Shown in pieces: positions 48,303-58,140 of a stretch of DNA of 64,000 nt. Within the stretch, counting starts at the first letter, position 1, and each line of letters starts with the position of its first letter. Source of the DNA: Fragilariopsis cylindrus CCMP1102 (lineage: Eukaryota > Bacillariophyta > Bacillariophyceae > Bacillariales > Bacillariaceae); the NCBI GenBank assembly GCA_900095095.1, contig FMBT01000479.1, positions 18,432 through 82,431 on the forward strand, in the 5' to 3' direction. The position numbers were made by a program, and so were the translations under genes. Under the pieces are notes generated by a model, which saw only the letters and a list, made by a program, of their open reading frames with translations, made no database searches and was not told where the DNA came from.

Positions 48303-48948
48303 CTTCACAATACAGTACAGTTAGTCAATTAATTAAGCTTGCAATTTGGGGGAGACGATTTTTTTATTTTTATTTTCGACCCTTTTTCACAACCTTCGAA
48401 CCTAGTACTACTTCAAGTATTTATGGGCAATATTAGTCCTAAACTTCCAGTGCAAGACTCCAGGCAACAGGCAACGGAAGGACAATCACAGTCCGTCCGT
48501 TTACCCCGAACCACGCTTGAAGATTCGCGCCGTTACCAACGAAGCATACTAGTAGGATACGTAGATAAGATTCGTAGGTAGAGTAAGGCAGTACCCTTAA
48601 GGTACAGGATATGACGATCCGGCAAAGCAGAATCGCCAAGAGAGGAAGGATAGGGAAATCAGACGACGGAACGTAAACTCACTCGTTCCATTGTTTCTTC
48701 TGATGTCTGTTTCCATGGGTTGCGATTCCTATCAAGCTAATCTAGCTAACAGGATCTCACCATGGGATTTTTCTTTAACAGTAACAAACAGGTTTCACAA
48801 CCAATTCGTTGACAACATATCAACTGTTTCTGTTCTACCGAACACGAAACAACAACTAACGTCCAAATACAAAGATGACACAAAACTCAATAATCGTAAC
48901 AAATATCTGTATTACCATAATCAGACATGCGATTTACACCATATTCTT

Positions 48949-49018
48949 GTCTCACGACTACCGTCTCACGACACCCTGTCTCACGACTACCGTCTCACGA
49001 CACCCTGTCTCACGACGT
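48949..49018. repeat. 29-bp tandem repeat in element leader
   Basis: TCTCACGACTACCG and TCTCACGACACCCTG alternate for about 2.3 periods of 29 bp. Conserved in copy 2 at 59006-59075. Confidence 0.9.
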
Positions 49019-49504
49019 TTCGCTTAGCGATTCACAAAACCAAATCTGAGGACTCCTTACAAGGATCAATCTTCACCATCGGCAATCGACAGTTTTTCAT
49101 TAGCGAAACTAATCCACGAATCGTTTATTAGCAAAACTAATTCACGAATCCTCTGTGGCGATTCGTGACTGATGCTTCGACTGCGAACCTTGACTCAACT
49201 TTCAAAAATTACTTAACGTACAGTCCAACATTGGCTTTCAGGGGAGTACATGTTCTCCTTTCCGAGTTGAAGTGACTAGTCGAGGCAATTGGAACCAAGC
49301 ACAAACAAATGGAATGCTTAGGTACATAGTATTCGTGAAAGTCACATTCACTAAGTGTAACAATATTCACCAAACATATAAGATGAACCACATGTCACCA
49401 CGACTACTATTCCGATACAAAATTCGACAAAAGTGACTTTATTCATAATTGCCGAATCATATATATATATATAATCAAACATATATGAGGATTCCTTCAC
49501 AACC

Positions 49505-49747
49505 ATGATTACATCCTTAAACAACAACTCGATGATCGATCGCGCTCTTCAAACGAAGACTGCATCGGACAATGTTCGCGATCGTAGAAGAACCGATGCT
49601 GATACAACTGACCTAATGCCTCTTTCAAAGACTACATTCAGCTATGTACAAATCGCAGCAATCAAAACCGATAGTAAATATCGATGTCTATGTCGACTCC
49701 GACGTCGACTCCGACGTCAATGTCGATGTCTAACCAATATATACTGA
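49505..49747 (+). CDS. Small leader ORF of the element, uncertain
   Basis: An ATG-started 80-codon frame (MITSLNNNSMIDRALQTKTA...) in the leader, unchanged in copy 2 (59563-59805). It ends in an Arg/Cys-rich stretch encoded by a GTCGACTCCGAC-type repeat. Identity between two young copies is not evidence of selection, and no family is recognised; it may be non-coding leader. Confidence 0.25.
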   Translation: MITSLNNNSMIDRALQTKTASDNVRDRRRTDADTTDLMPLSKTTFSYVQIAAIKTDSKYRCLCRLRRRLRRQCRCLTNIY

Positions 49748-49918
49748 TAGATATATGGATAAACAACGATTAACTGCACAAGAACCGTCTTTTCACAGGA
49801 GAAAACAACGATTCATTACCTACGAATCGTCTCGTCACAAAACCACAACGTAACACAATAATCAGATCAGGTGCTCACAATACGCTTGACGAGAACTTAC
49901 AAACGCAAATCAAACATC

Positions 49919-52243
49919 ATGGCTTCCCAAACCAACGTCTTACGTTTAAATTGCATTAACAAGAATTACAACACCTACTCTGTACTACCACTACGAACAC
50001 CAAGAACCAACGTAAAAGATTACCACTTGAATCTTGGAAAAGATGCGTCCTCGAACATCGGTCGCATCCAACCTGACGAAAATCTACGATACGTGTTCAT
50101 CAACGAGGACATGAAGCTCGATGTATTACGCTGCGTCATTCCAGCTGAGGGATATGACATGGCAGCAATTGCTGGAGACGGCATTATGGATACAACAATG
50201 GTCCGCCTTCGCAACGGCAACACAGTTTTCAACAACTTCGTCGCTATCATGAGTAGAGAGATGGTAAACATGGGAGGGTTCCGAACGATCGATGACGTCG
50301 ACGTCGATGAGCTCATCAAACCTGATGGTTCTCTCGTCACTTTAGCGGACATCGGCCTCGATGGTAACGAGGATGATCCGAAGTTGGTAATCTTACCAAT
50401 TGCTATTCCCATTCCTCATGGACATCCTTTACCCCTCGGCCATAAAGTCGATGAAGATCTTCCACCTTCCGAAGTGGAATATCCTCCATATTTCTTAGCC
50501 TGGTTAAAGGCAGTCAAGATCCTCCAAGCCATCAACAAGGGTGTACCAGTAACTGGTTCAGTGGCAGGTAACGACATGCTTTTCGGTCGCGACCAGTTCC
50601 ACGAAACAGTCGCTGATGCTGATGCTGAAGAGAACAACTACGACAGGATCATTCAAGCTACAGGAGACATGATTTCGAAAGATACTTACGTCCTATGTCC
50701 AATGCCAGTTTTGCCATCATCTGATTTCCATCGTCAGCACTTCGACGAGGCGGAAGTTGTTACAAGACGAGCATTGTTCGATGTCGGACAATGCGCGTCT
50801 GCCGAAACAGTCCAACCGAATCAGACTACAGCGACTGACCTCGCCGGATATTCAAAAATTATCGGTGACGCACTCGCGAAGCGTAGCAAATCGGATGATG
50901 CTAAAAAGACAGGTTTCTCCAACAACGTTGAGGAGAAATTGAAACTTTTTGGAGCATCTACCGGGACAAACGGTTTCGGTGAAGAAATTCTTGTGCTAGG
51001 AACAATTTCCGAAGCGTGCAAAAGTATCTTCGCTGATAAAAACAAAACCTCGTCAGCACAATCCTTCCAGAACGCTATGCACTCCGAAGCAGTAGCCATG
51101 ACGGATGAAGGGGGAAACATCGCAGCGGACAACTTGATCTTCAACGAACGCCAATTCAACGCGGTCTTTGTTGTCAAATTGAAAAGTATGCAATTTATGA
51201 GAACAGCTCTTGCACACAACCGTTTGAACTTCGACGCTGAGATCACCATTTTAAATTTTCTTCCTGCCGACGAGGACAATCTAGCATTCCAGAAGATGTT
51301 ACAATCTGACCGAACGGCCCAAGAGGAGGACCAGATGGAATGCGATATTACGAAACATACTAAGCGGACCACCAATCTCTTCATCGACGGTTATCAGGTC
51401 GATCGTTTCCATCTTTACACCTGTATCGCAACATTCATGTGTTTTATCCGTGTTATGTTCGAGAATGGAAAAGAATCGCTAATCTACAAGGGATTTGAGA
51501 ACCTACTCACATACGTCAAGAGTTCCGAAGGGGCCGGTTGGTTAACTTTGAATACTCGTACCTATTCGAACACTATCCATCACTTGGTCTGCGAGTTACA
51601 AATACTGTTGGTAGGTGTCCAGAAATTTACATCCAACAACGATGCCCTTGTCCGAATGGTCAAGAACGATGCTGAAATTCCTGGTGCACATGCCAACCGC
51701 ATCAAGTCAGTATGCGAAAAAATGCACTTTGTTTGGACACAACGATGCGTCGAACCTGTCAGCACTTTCATCAACGCCCCAGAGACGTTTTCCTGGTTTC
51801 CTCTAATATCAGGAAGGAAGTTTACTATCAAACAACAGGACTATTCTGGCACACCGACACACCAGAAAGATGCGAAAAAGGGCAACGCACCTGCTTCGGG
51901 AAAGCCCAAAGGTGTCGCAAAGCACGATAAGCCTGTAAAGGACAATCCTAATCGTGCCGTCAAGACCAACGACGTAATAGAGAAAGAGAAAAAGGGATGG
52001 CTCATGTACACTGGAACCAGCAAGAAATTACCTTCTTGCGGGGAATTCCATGAGGGACAACGCCTATGCAATGGCTGGATCTATGTGGGACGTCACTGCG
52101 GTGCAGATGCATGCAATCGCATCCATGCCAACAGTTTCGACAAACTTACCCCGGAATTCCAAGGAAGAGTCAGAACTTGGGTAAACGATAAGAAAAACAA
52201 AGTCCGATGGGCACCTGGAAGAGAACCCAAGAATAGTGAGTAA
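49919..52243 (+). CDS. Gag-like ORF1 of the DIRS-like element, copy 1
   Basis: 774 residues from the ATG of MASQTNVLRLNCINKNYNTY (the upstream open frame has no ATG). It is the first large ORF, directly ahead of the RT frame, as Gag is in DIRS elements. Most of it has no recognisable domain. Near the C-terminus, after a Lys/Pro-rich linker, comes LPSCGEFHEGQRLCNGWIYV followed by GRHCGADACNRIH, a Cys/His-rich cluster suited to zinc and nucleic-acid binding. The stop TAA lies inside a consensus splice donor (GTAAAC at 52240), so the full product may be a spliced Gag-Pol fusion and this frame the unspliced Gag. Intact here, broken twice in copy 2. Confidence 0.8.
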   Translation: MASQTNVLRLNCINKNYNTYSVLPLRTPRTNVKDYHLNLGKDASSNIGRIQPDENLRYVFINEDMKLDVLRCVIPAEGYDMAAIAGDGIMDTTMVRLRNGNTVFNNFVAIMSREMVNMGGFRTIDDVDVDELIKPDGSLVTLADIGLDGNEDDPKLVILPIAIPIPHGHPLPLGHKVDEDLPPSEVEYPPYFLAWLKAVKILQAINKGVPVTGSVAGNDMLFGRDQFHETVADADAEENNYDRIIQATGDMISKDTYVLCPMPVLPSSDFHRQHFDEAEVVTRRALFDVGQCASAETVQPNQTTATDLAGYSKIIGDALAKRSKSDDAKKTGFSNNVEEKLKLFGASTGTNGFGEEILVLGTISEACKSIFADKNKTSSAQSFQNAMHSEAVAMTDEGGNIAADNLIFNERQFNAVFVVKLKSMQFMRTALAHNRLNFDAEITILNFLPADEDNLAFQKMLQSDRTAQEEDQMECDITKHTKRTTNLFIDGYQVDRFHLYTCIATFMCFIRVMFENGKESLIYKGFENLLTYVKSSEGAGWLTLNTRTYSNTIHHLVCELQILLVGVQKFTSNNDALVRMVKNDAEIPGAHANRIKSVCEKMHFVWTQRCVEPVSTFINAPETFSWFPLISGRKFTIKQQDYSGTPTHQKDAKKGNAPASGKPKGVAKHDKPVKDNPNRAVKTNDVIEKEKKGWLMYTGTSKKLPSCGEFHEGQRLCNGWIYVGRHCGADACNRIHANSFDKLTPEFQGRVRTWVNDKKNKVRWAPGREPKNSE

Positions 52244-52386
52244 ACAAAACCACGTTTCTTATGTCTACTATCCACGCCCACGAATCGAACAAATACACAT
52301 TACATATAAGATTAACTAATTTTCGTTTAATTTACATACTCTTATTCTACATTCCCTTCACTAGCACTTATTTCACCTATCTGCAG
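52240..52386 (+). other. Putative spliceosomal intron joining Gag and Pol
   Basis: 147 nt from GTAAAC to CTGCAG. Features: donor GA|GTAAAC, a branch-like TTAACTAAT about 90 nt before the end, a pyrimidine-rich stretch and a strong acceptor TATCTGCAG. Removing it joins ...KNSE to EPNTSTLD in frame and skips the ORF1 stop. The same bases are present in copy 2 (62296-62442). The cellular genes in this window use the same kinds of splice sites. Confidence 0.55.
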
Positions 52387-52387
52387 A

Positions 52388-54346
52388 GAGCCAAACACCA
52401 GCACGCTCGATGCCTGTTTTCTTGGTGCTTTCTCAAGCAACAAGGTACTCCAACCAATAATCCCTATTGATCCAGTGGTACCACTCGAGTGCGATCCTAG
52501 AAGTCCTCTATTTAAAATAGCGAGCAAAACAATCAATGAACGATCGCCTGCCTTTACCGAAGAATTCCTTCCGAAAGCAAACGTTGAGTCTCATCGTCAT
52601 CCCAACCAAAGTCCGTTCGTGAACGCTGGACCTCCTGCCTCGTTCTCAACCAACGAACTACATAATTGGGCCAAAAGCCTGCCGGAGGGAGTCAAACAAC
52701 CCTTATTCGACATAAATGGTAAGAATACAAAGAGTATGCGACATAAAAATATTTCGTTTACTAGTGAATATCGTTTTCGCCATATTATCCCTTTCTTGTA
52801 TTTAGGCGAATTCCTTGACAAGGACAGCCAGAAGAACCTCGAAGAAGTTTCGTTCCTAGCGAAACAGTTTTCAGAACTACAATCCGAGTACGGTTCGGTC
52901 GATACGGAACCTATTCGCGGATTTGAAAACTACAAAGATTTCCGAGACGAAACAGAACTCAACAAGCATCGCATCCGTCTCCATTCGGCAGCTCTGCTAC
53001 AACATAGCTGCGATGTTGAGAAATTGGTATATTACTCGGTGGCCCACACGTTGGGGCAAACCGGAATGTACCAAAAGATCCTCCAAGACTTAAAGAAAGG
53101 GGTACAACCAGAAATCCTAGCTGAAATCAAGCGTGTCTTCGAGCACGGTTCGCCAAGGCATATTAATGCCACCAATACTGAACAGAACTTGAAAGATTAC
53201 TACCAATACGGCAACCACGAATCCGTTAACGATAATGAAGACGAAGTTGAGAAAGTACTTCTAAAGGATCACCGAAGAGGTAACACTTTACTCGTCGATC
53301 CAAGACTATTCGCGTACATCCCGAACAGTCATCTTTCTCCACAAGGACTTGCAGACCTTTTTAATCTATGGAAAGAGGCCCGCCACATATCCGATTGCTC
53401 ACATCGCGTACACCCGGAATCGATGTCAATCAATGATTGGACCAACAAAAAGAACGAACCTCCAGTCTATTTTGCTGGAAGTTTCGTTCGATTCTGCCAG
53501 TGGATATACAACCTAAGGATTTCATATCCAAAGCGACGTATCCTCCTTGGCGACGACGATATGACGAATGCTTTCAGATTCATCAAAAACAATCCGTCTA
53601 CAGTTGCCATGAATGGCTTCATGGCGAATGGGCATCTCGGGTTCTCTACAGGACAATGCTTCGGCGCCTGTTTTTCTCCACCGAATTTTGACCAAGGAGC
53701 AAAAGGACGGCAGCAACAAGCAAGCTATCTCTGGGAGAAAGAACCAGAACGTACTTTAGCTAGAGCAGTGGACCATACAAGCCAAATGGTCTTTGAAGAA
53801 TGCACCTCAACGGAATCATTCACACAAGCATCAAAGGACGCCCTCAACACGGGCGTGTTTCGGAATAACGGATCGCGGAAACCACCGGAATTTCCTATGC
53901 AAGTAGATGATTGCATGTATGCTGACGTCGAAGAATATTTCAAACTGACTGCAGCATCTAGCATCATGTCTCTTGAGGACGTTTTTGGAGTAGACCATCC
54001 GTGCCAGGAGAAGGCCCTATCACAAAAGAAGTTCAATCCATTGTACAACGAAGAACGACTCACCGTCGGACACGAAGTGCAATCGCGTAGAATGGTAGTC
54101 GTCGTTTCAGTACGACGACGTGCTAAGGTCATAGCATATCTGACCGATGAAGGGTGGACAGTAGTAGGTTCACTTAAATCAATCAGAGAAGCATGCACCG
54201 TCTTGGGTTTAATTGGCTCAGCAGCAGAATATAATCCTTGGGCTCGAGCCCAATTATTCATACTGCAGAACCTCGTAAGAGAGGAACTGGCAATACGATA
54301 CAAAAAAGCGAAAATCGATCAACGACTTAAAAAAGCTAATCGATAA
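52388..54346 (+). CDS. Pol part 1: reverse transcriptase of the DIRS-like element, copy 1
   Basis: Open frame from 52388 (open to 52331) with no ATG near its beginning, consistent with expression by splicing from ORF1. RT motifs: a basic palm lead-in (ISYPKRRILL), motif A GDDDMTNAFRFIK (53552-53590), GHLGFSTGQCFGACFSPPNF for motif B, and motif C MQVDDCMYADVEEYF (catalytic VDD, 53903-53911). GDDD..AF and HVDD/QVDDCMYAD are typical of DIRS-like RTs in diatoms, as I recall them. It ends at TAA 54344-54346, but the next frame overlaps it from 54279 and continues the protein; the A6 run at 54329-54334 is where one base too many would cause this. An 87-nt intron-like segment lies at 52719-52805. 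Confidence 0.8.
   Translation, partial: EPNTSTLDACFLGAFSSNKVLQPIIPIDPVVPLECDPRSPLFKIASKTINERSPAFTEEFLPKANVESHRHPNQSPFVNAGPPASFSTNELHNWAKSLPEGVKQPLFDINGKNTKSMRHKNISFTSEYRFRHIIPFLYLGEFLDKDSQKNLEEVSFLAKQFSELQSEYGSVDTEPIRGFENYKDFRDETELNKHRIRLHSAALLQHSCDVEKLVYYSVAHTLGQTGMYQKILQDLKKGVQPEILAEIKRVFEHGSPRHINATNTEQNLKDYYQYGNHESVNDNEDEVEKVLLKDHRRGNTLLVDPRLFAYIPNSHLSPQGLADLFNLWKEARHISDCSHRVHPESMSINDWTNKKNEPPVYFAGSFVRFCQWIYNLRISYPKRRILLGDDDMTNAFRFIKNNPSTVAMNGFMANGHLGFSTGQCFGACFSPPNFDQGAKGRQQQASYLWEKEPERTLARAVDHTSQMVFEECTSTESFTQASKDALNTGVFRNNGSRKPPEFPMQVDDCMYADVEEYFKLTAASSIMSLEDVFGVDHPCQEKALSQKKFNPLYNEERLTVGHEVQSRRMVVVVSVRRRAKVIAYLTDEGWTVVGSLKSIREACTVLGLIGSAAEYNPWARAQLFILQNLVREELAIRYKKAKIDQRLKKANR
52719..52805 (+). 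other. Second intron-like segment inside the RT frame
   Basis: GTAAGAAT ... TTTCTTGTATTTAG, 87 nt (29 codons, no stop), clearly more AT-rich than its flanks. With it spliced, FDING joins to EFLDKDSQKN via a Gly codon; unspliced, 29 extra residues with several aromatic and basic residues are translated. Present unchanged in copy 2 (62775-62861). Confidence 0.45.
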
Positions 54347-56273
54347 TAAAGTACGTCGATTGCCCACCACCATGAGGCATCGGATGGAAAGCATCGTTGC
54401 AACAGAATATGCTGCCTACATGTACCGTAACGGAATCTATTTTGCACTCAGTGAACCAATAACTAAGTGTGTCATGATTATCATACGCAGTCTAGCGGAT
54501 AAGCGATGGGAATGTCCCATAGGACATATTATTCCTAGAATGCCGACTTGGACAACATCGGGCGATGCATCTGATTTAGCCCTATCCGTATACATCAAGC
54601 AAGCCAAAGTTTTTTGTTTGGTACCATTCGGCAAAGACCTTTTCTCACGAATCAAAGGCCTAGGAAAAGACAAAGAAGTCTTCATTAATAGCCTCGAGTA
54701 CATCGCGCTCCAGCTGGCTCATATCATCATCAACGAAATCTACGACGAAAATCCGTCGGCGTTTCCTCCTTCACCAACGCACTTGGCGTTAGGTGACAAT
54801 ACGCCATCGGTTTCGTGGCTCAACCACCACAGTACAGCTTCTACAATGGGACAAAACCAAATCCGATTGACTGCAGAGTATTCCATCGATGCCAAGGTCA
54901 AATCGTATGCGGAAACATTTGCAAGGAATCAAGAACGAAATGGGAGATACAATTCGCGTCCTCACGAACTCTTTACTCCAAAACTAACAACAATTTATGA
55001 TGTCCCTTTCTCTACACTCGTTAAACAGGTCTGTCAGAAACTTCCAATTCTGCGATCCTATCGGGTTTTCCTCTTGAGTCCAGAGCTCTTCTCAGTCCTG
55101 AGCTCATCATTGTTAAAAAATGTGAGATGGGACGTCCACAAAGCCACAGAGAAACGGACAGCTTGTACCCGTCGATGCCATTTTATCTACTGGTGCACAA
55201 TCCGAGGTGTCTACGACTCAATATTTCCTCTAATCACACTCACCGATACGTCTCTGGTCTACCTCCTAGCCTGTTACACAGCTTTCCTGCAACAGGACAT
55301 GCGATCGGCTTGAAAAGTATCAAATCGGGAACAGTCGATGCATATCTTCTTACTATCAAGAAGTTTTTAAAAAAACTTCGACGAAATAAGCGATCGGGAA
55401 CGCTCGTATGTTTACCGGGACCGCTGTTATTGCACCCCGATCAAAAAGGTCATTGATGAAATGAAGCGGTTTGAAAAACAACCGAACCGAAGAGAGCCTT
55501 GGACATTACAACTTCAAGCCAGATTATACAAAGAATCGCAAGATGAACCTGCTGATAGCCTAACTAAAGTAGGATTCCAGTGGTTTAGTTGCGTTCTCCC
55601 AGCAGGTTGCCGACGCATCGAATGGTGCCAACCGTATGCTAGCCGGGATCCCACCAAAGAACCAGAACTCAACATTCGAAACGAAACGTATGCATTCTGT
55701 GTTGATGATGTCCAGTTCCTTGGAATAGGACAGAGACGCTTTACAACGCCATATGCAATACAAAATCGTGATGAGGTGTACTTCGTGGAACTCACTTTCA
55801 GAGTGCAGAAAAACGGAAAGAACGGAGAAGTAAAGCGCTTTGCGCGTAACTATAGATCACCGTTCATGGATCAAATCACCCATTGGATAACCATTCTCGA
55901 ACGCTTCTCCCGTTTGGTTGGATTAGAAGATAAGACACGCCCTCTTGCAATTTATTATGACTATGCCAAAGGGAAAGTGTTGAACATCTGTTCCGACGAT
56001 TCAAAAAGTATTTTACAGAACATCGTCCGCCTTGAATACGGCATAACCGATCCCAAGGAACTTAGCAAATGGACGAATCATTCTATTCGAGTAGGAATGG
56101 CATGTATTCTCCAATCGCAAGGGAAATCGGGGGACTATATCCAGCGAGCACTAAGATGGTGCAGCGAATCATGGAAATTATACACTCGAAACCTTTGGAG
56201 CGAATCGATTGATCTGTCAAATACAATGTCAAATGAATTGGAAACTGTTACACAACTATTGGATGCATATTAA
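54279..56273 (+). pseudogene. Pol part 2: RNase H and tyrosine recombinase, frame interrupted
   Basis: Frame continues RT (KLIDNKVRRLPTTMRHRMES) into an RNase-H-like domain with LALGDNTPSVSWLNHHS (about 54784-54834), the DNT..SWL signature of DIRS RNase H. It goes out of frame near 55295 (one base short after YTAFLQQ, then GHAIGLKSIKSGTVDAYLLT) and back at the A7 run 55369-55375, after which it runs CYCTPIKKVIDEMKRFEK and QPNRREPWTL to 56273. The recombinase end has HSIRVGMACIL (HxxR, 56079-56090), IQRALRWCSESW and the likely nucleophile in KLYTRN (Tyr codon 56181-56183). The first catalytic Arg is not confidently placed. Two compensating single-base changes mean either a disabled copy or consensus errors. 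Confidence 0.75.
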
Positions 56274-56769
56274 TCAATCGTTCCAATACATACCGTACCG
56301 ATTGCATATTACGAACGCTCTCTAAAAATAAATAATACTAATATATACGCCTCTCAAATTTACCAACCGTCGGATCGCCAAATGCGAAAGCCGTTGATCC
56401 GACCGTTTTTTTCTAGTCGTAAAATTTGAATATTGCGCGCATAACCGCGCATCCAGAATCGCGATGTCAACAACTGACACACATTTTACATTCGACCACA
56501 ACTGACAATTTTCAGCATAACATCATATACTCCTATCGATGCAATTCGAAACGGAATCATCACGTTAGCTAAAAAGCGTTTCTCTTTCGTCGTTTCTATT
56601 ATTCGTAACCAACATACAGAACCATGCTAGTAACCAGCATACATCGGCAACGATGTACAAAACTTTCAATATTTCACTTTTCCACACAAACGTTCTGTCC
56701 ATAACGTACACATAAATTCAAAAACTCGACAAATCAATCCCCGAGTTCAAATACACACTACCGATTACA

Positions 56770-57340
56770 ATGAAAAGTCTATTCGGCTTCATGTCTCCTA
56801 AAAAGGCACCATCTCCTCCGATTGTCCCACCTCCTCCGGTTGATCCATCGTACTATAATATGTTGGGTGCTTTACCAGTAGCGCAACAATTCATGGTCCT
56901 TGGACATATCAAGCGATTGTATTCCGGGCTTGCCGCGGCTGGTACAACAACCTACGCCGCTGCTATTGGAAACAATGACTCCGGTAGCAACCGCACAAAC
57001 GAGCATCGTCGGGGTCACACCTGAATCGGATCGTAACGTAAGACGTCGACTCGACTTTGCTCCACCCAACGAAGCGGCACTCGACGCAATGTTGTCGGAA
57101 AAGGACGAATATGGAATCCACCACATTTTCGGCAATGCGCTTATCAACCACTATCTAAAGAAGTATTCTTCACCCACGATCGAGGTCGTCGTGAAGGAAT
57201 TGAGTACCGGACCGCACCCGTATTACAAATTCAACGCAATGCAGCTGCTATACACAGTATTCCAGATGACGAAGGCTACGGACGCTGTCATCAGTAGTGT
57301 CAACACACAATTCGCTAACCATATTCCGGTAACGCGGTGA
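56770..57340 (+). pseudogene. Tail accessory ORF A of the element
   Basis: An ATG frame starts MKSLFGFMSPKKAPSPPIVP, then PPPVDPSYYNMLGALPVAQQ, to about 56930; the continuation with better composition is in the next frame (TSIVGVTPESDRNVRRRLDF, then NALINHYLKKYSSPTIEVVV) to 57340. One single-base change would join them into a product of about 190 residues: Pro-rich N-terminus, basic middle, helical C-terminus. Unrecognised. Lies after the recombinase where DIRS elements normally have only terminal repeats. Confidence 0.4.
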
Positions 57341-57408
57341 CAACATGCCAGCAGACACGTTATACGTTTCCTCAATAAAACGGCGTTAAAACGTGGGAGG
57401 TTCCAAAG

Positions 57409-57775
57409 ATGACTTACGAAGCCCTATTGTCAGTTGAACACAAAACCGATCATCATCGAGTATTGCGCGACAAACACAAATTTGAAGATGAGGCTGGCCC
57501 CCATTATTGGCCCATCTTCTGCATTTTATTCAGAAAGGAACGACTCCTTCTCCCTTTCAACGATACCAGTGCCGGTCTTATTCTTGGTTCCCAATTCTTG
57601 GAGCAAGATTGGGATCGAAAAGGTTTCAAAAACTATGTAAAGACTTGCCTGCACAACAAGATTGTCCTGTTGTTGACAATAAAGCTAGAAAGACCAATCA
57701 AAGCGTTATCCGCGAATTGAAATACCTCAAGGCGTGGACTATCGCTGCCAAAACTGGGACTAGGGTTGGTTAAAC
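57409..57775 (+). pseudogene. Tail accessory ORF B of the element
   Basis: MTYEALLSVEHKTDHHRVLR, then GPHYWPIFCILFRKERLLLP, to FKNYVK near 57640, after which the plausible continuation (LPAQQDCPVVDNKARKTNQS, VIRELKYLKAWTIAAKTGTR) is in another frame; one missing G at an AAG-GAC site would join them. About 121 residues if joined. Unrecognised. Confidence 0.4.
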
Positions 57776-57796
57776 ATACAATCCACCAATACATTT

Positions 57797-57956
57797 GTGA
57801 GCGCTGATCCTTCGACAGACTCACTATACAATACATTTCATACAATCCGTGAGCCGATCCTTCGACAGACTCACTATACATTACATTACATACGATCCGT
57901 GAGCACTGATCCTCGACAGACTCACTATACAATAACAATACATACATACCGTGAGC
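57797..57956. repeat. ~52-bp minisatellite in element tail
   Basis: Three units starting GTGAGC at 57797, 57849 and 57899 (periods 52 and 50), with a fourth start at 57951. Core GATCCTTCGACAGACTCACT in the first two units; the third lacks one T. Confidence 0.9.
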
Positions 57957-57985
57957 GTACATACAAATACGTCCCACTATACTAC

Positions 57986-58061
57986 AACTGACATCATCTA
58001 TATCCGATCATGCCAAATAACATAACTGGCATCATCTATACCCGATTATGCCAAATAACAT
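57986..58061. repeat. 38-bp tandem duplication in element tail
   Basis: AACTGRCATCATCTATAYCC (57986 and 58024), each unit ending ATGCCAAATAACAT; 3-4 differences between units. Confidence 0.9.
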
Positions 58062-58091
58062 ACAACAAAGTATAATATTAACTATATAAAA

Positions 58092-58140
58092 TTTCAAAAA
58101 AAAAAAAAAAAAAAACTTTCTTTTCTTTTCTTTTTTATCC
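58092..58140. repeat. Poly-A and pyrimidine tract in element tail
   Basis: About 21 A residues followed by CTTTCTTTTCTTTTCTTTTTT. Could be a relic of a polyadenylated RNA end or a simple repeat. Confidence 0.8.

Noticed and set aside
21440-48360. AATTTGGGGGAGACGATTT-like string at about 21443 and 48342
   Set aside because: A match of under 20 bases with an indel between two unrelated sites; likely chance.
48691-49131. Leader ORF of 146 codons present in both copies
   Set aside because: The frame has a TTG before any ATG, runs through the 29-bp tandem repeat, and identity of young copies says nothing about coding.
55363-55380. A programmed -1 frameshift at the A AAA AAC heptamer
   Set aside because: The frame change needed here is +1 (or -2), so a -1 slippery site gives the wrong frame; an extra A in the run explains it more simply.
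57797-57956. Regular ~52-bp repeats as a CRISPR-like array
   Set aside because: Whole units are repeated with no unique spacers, and the host is eukaryotic.
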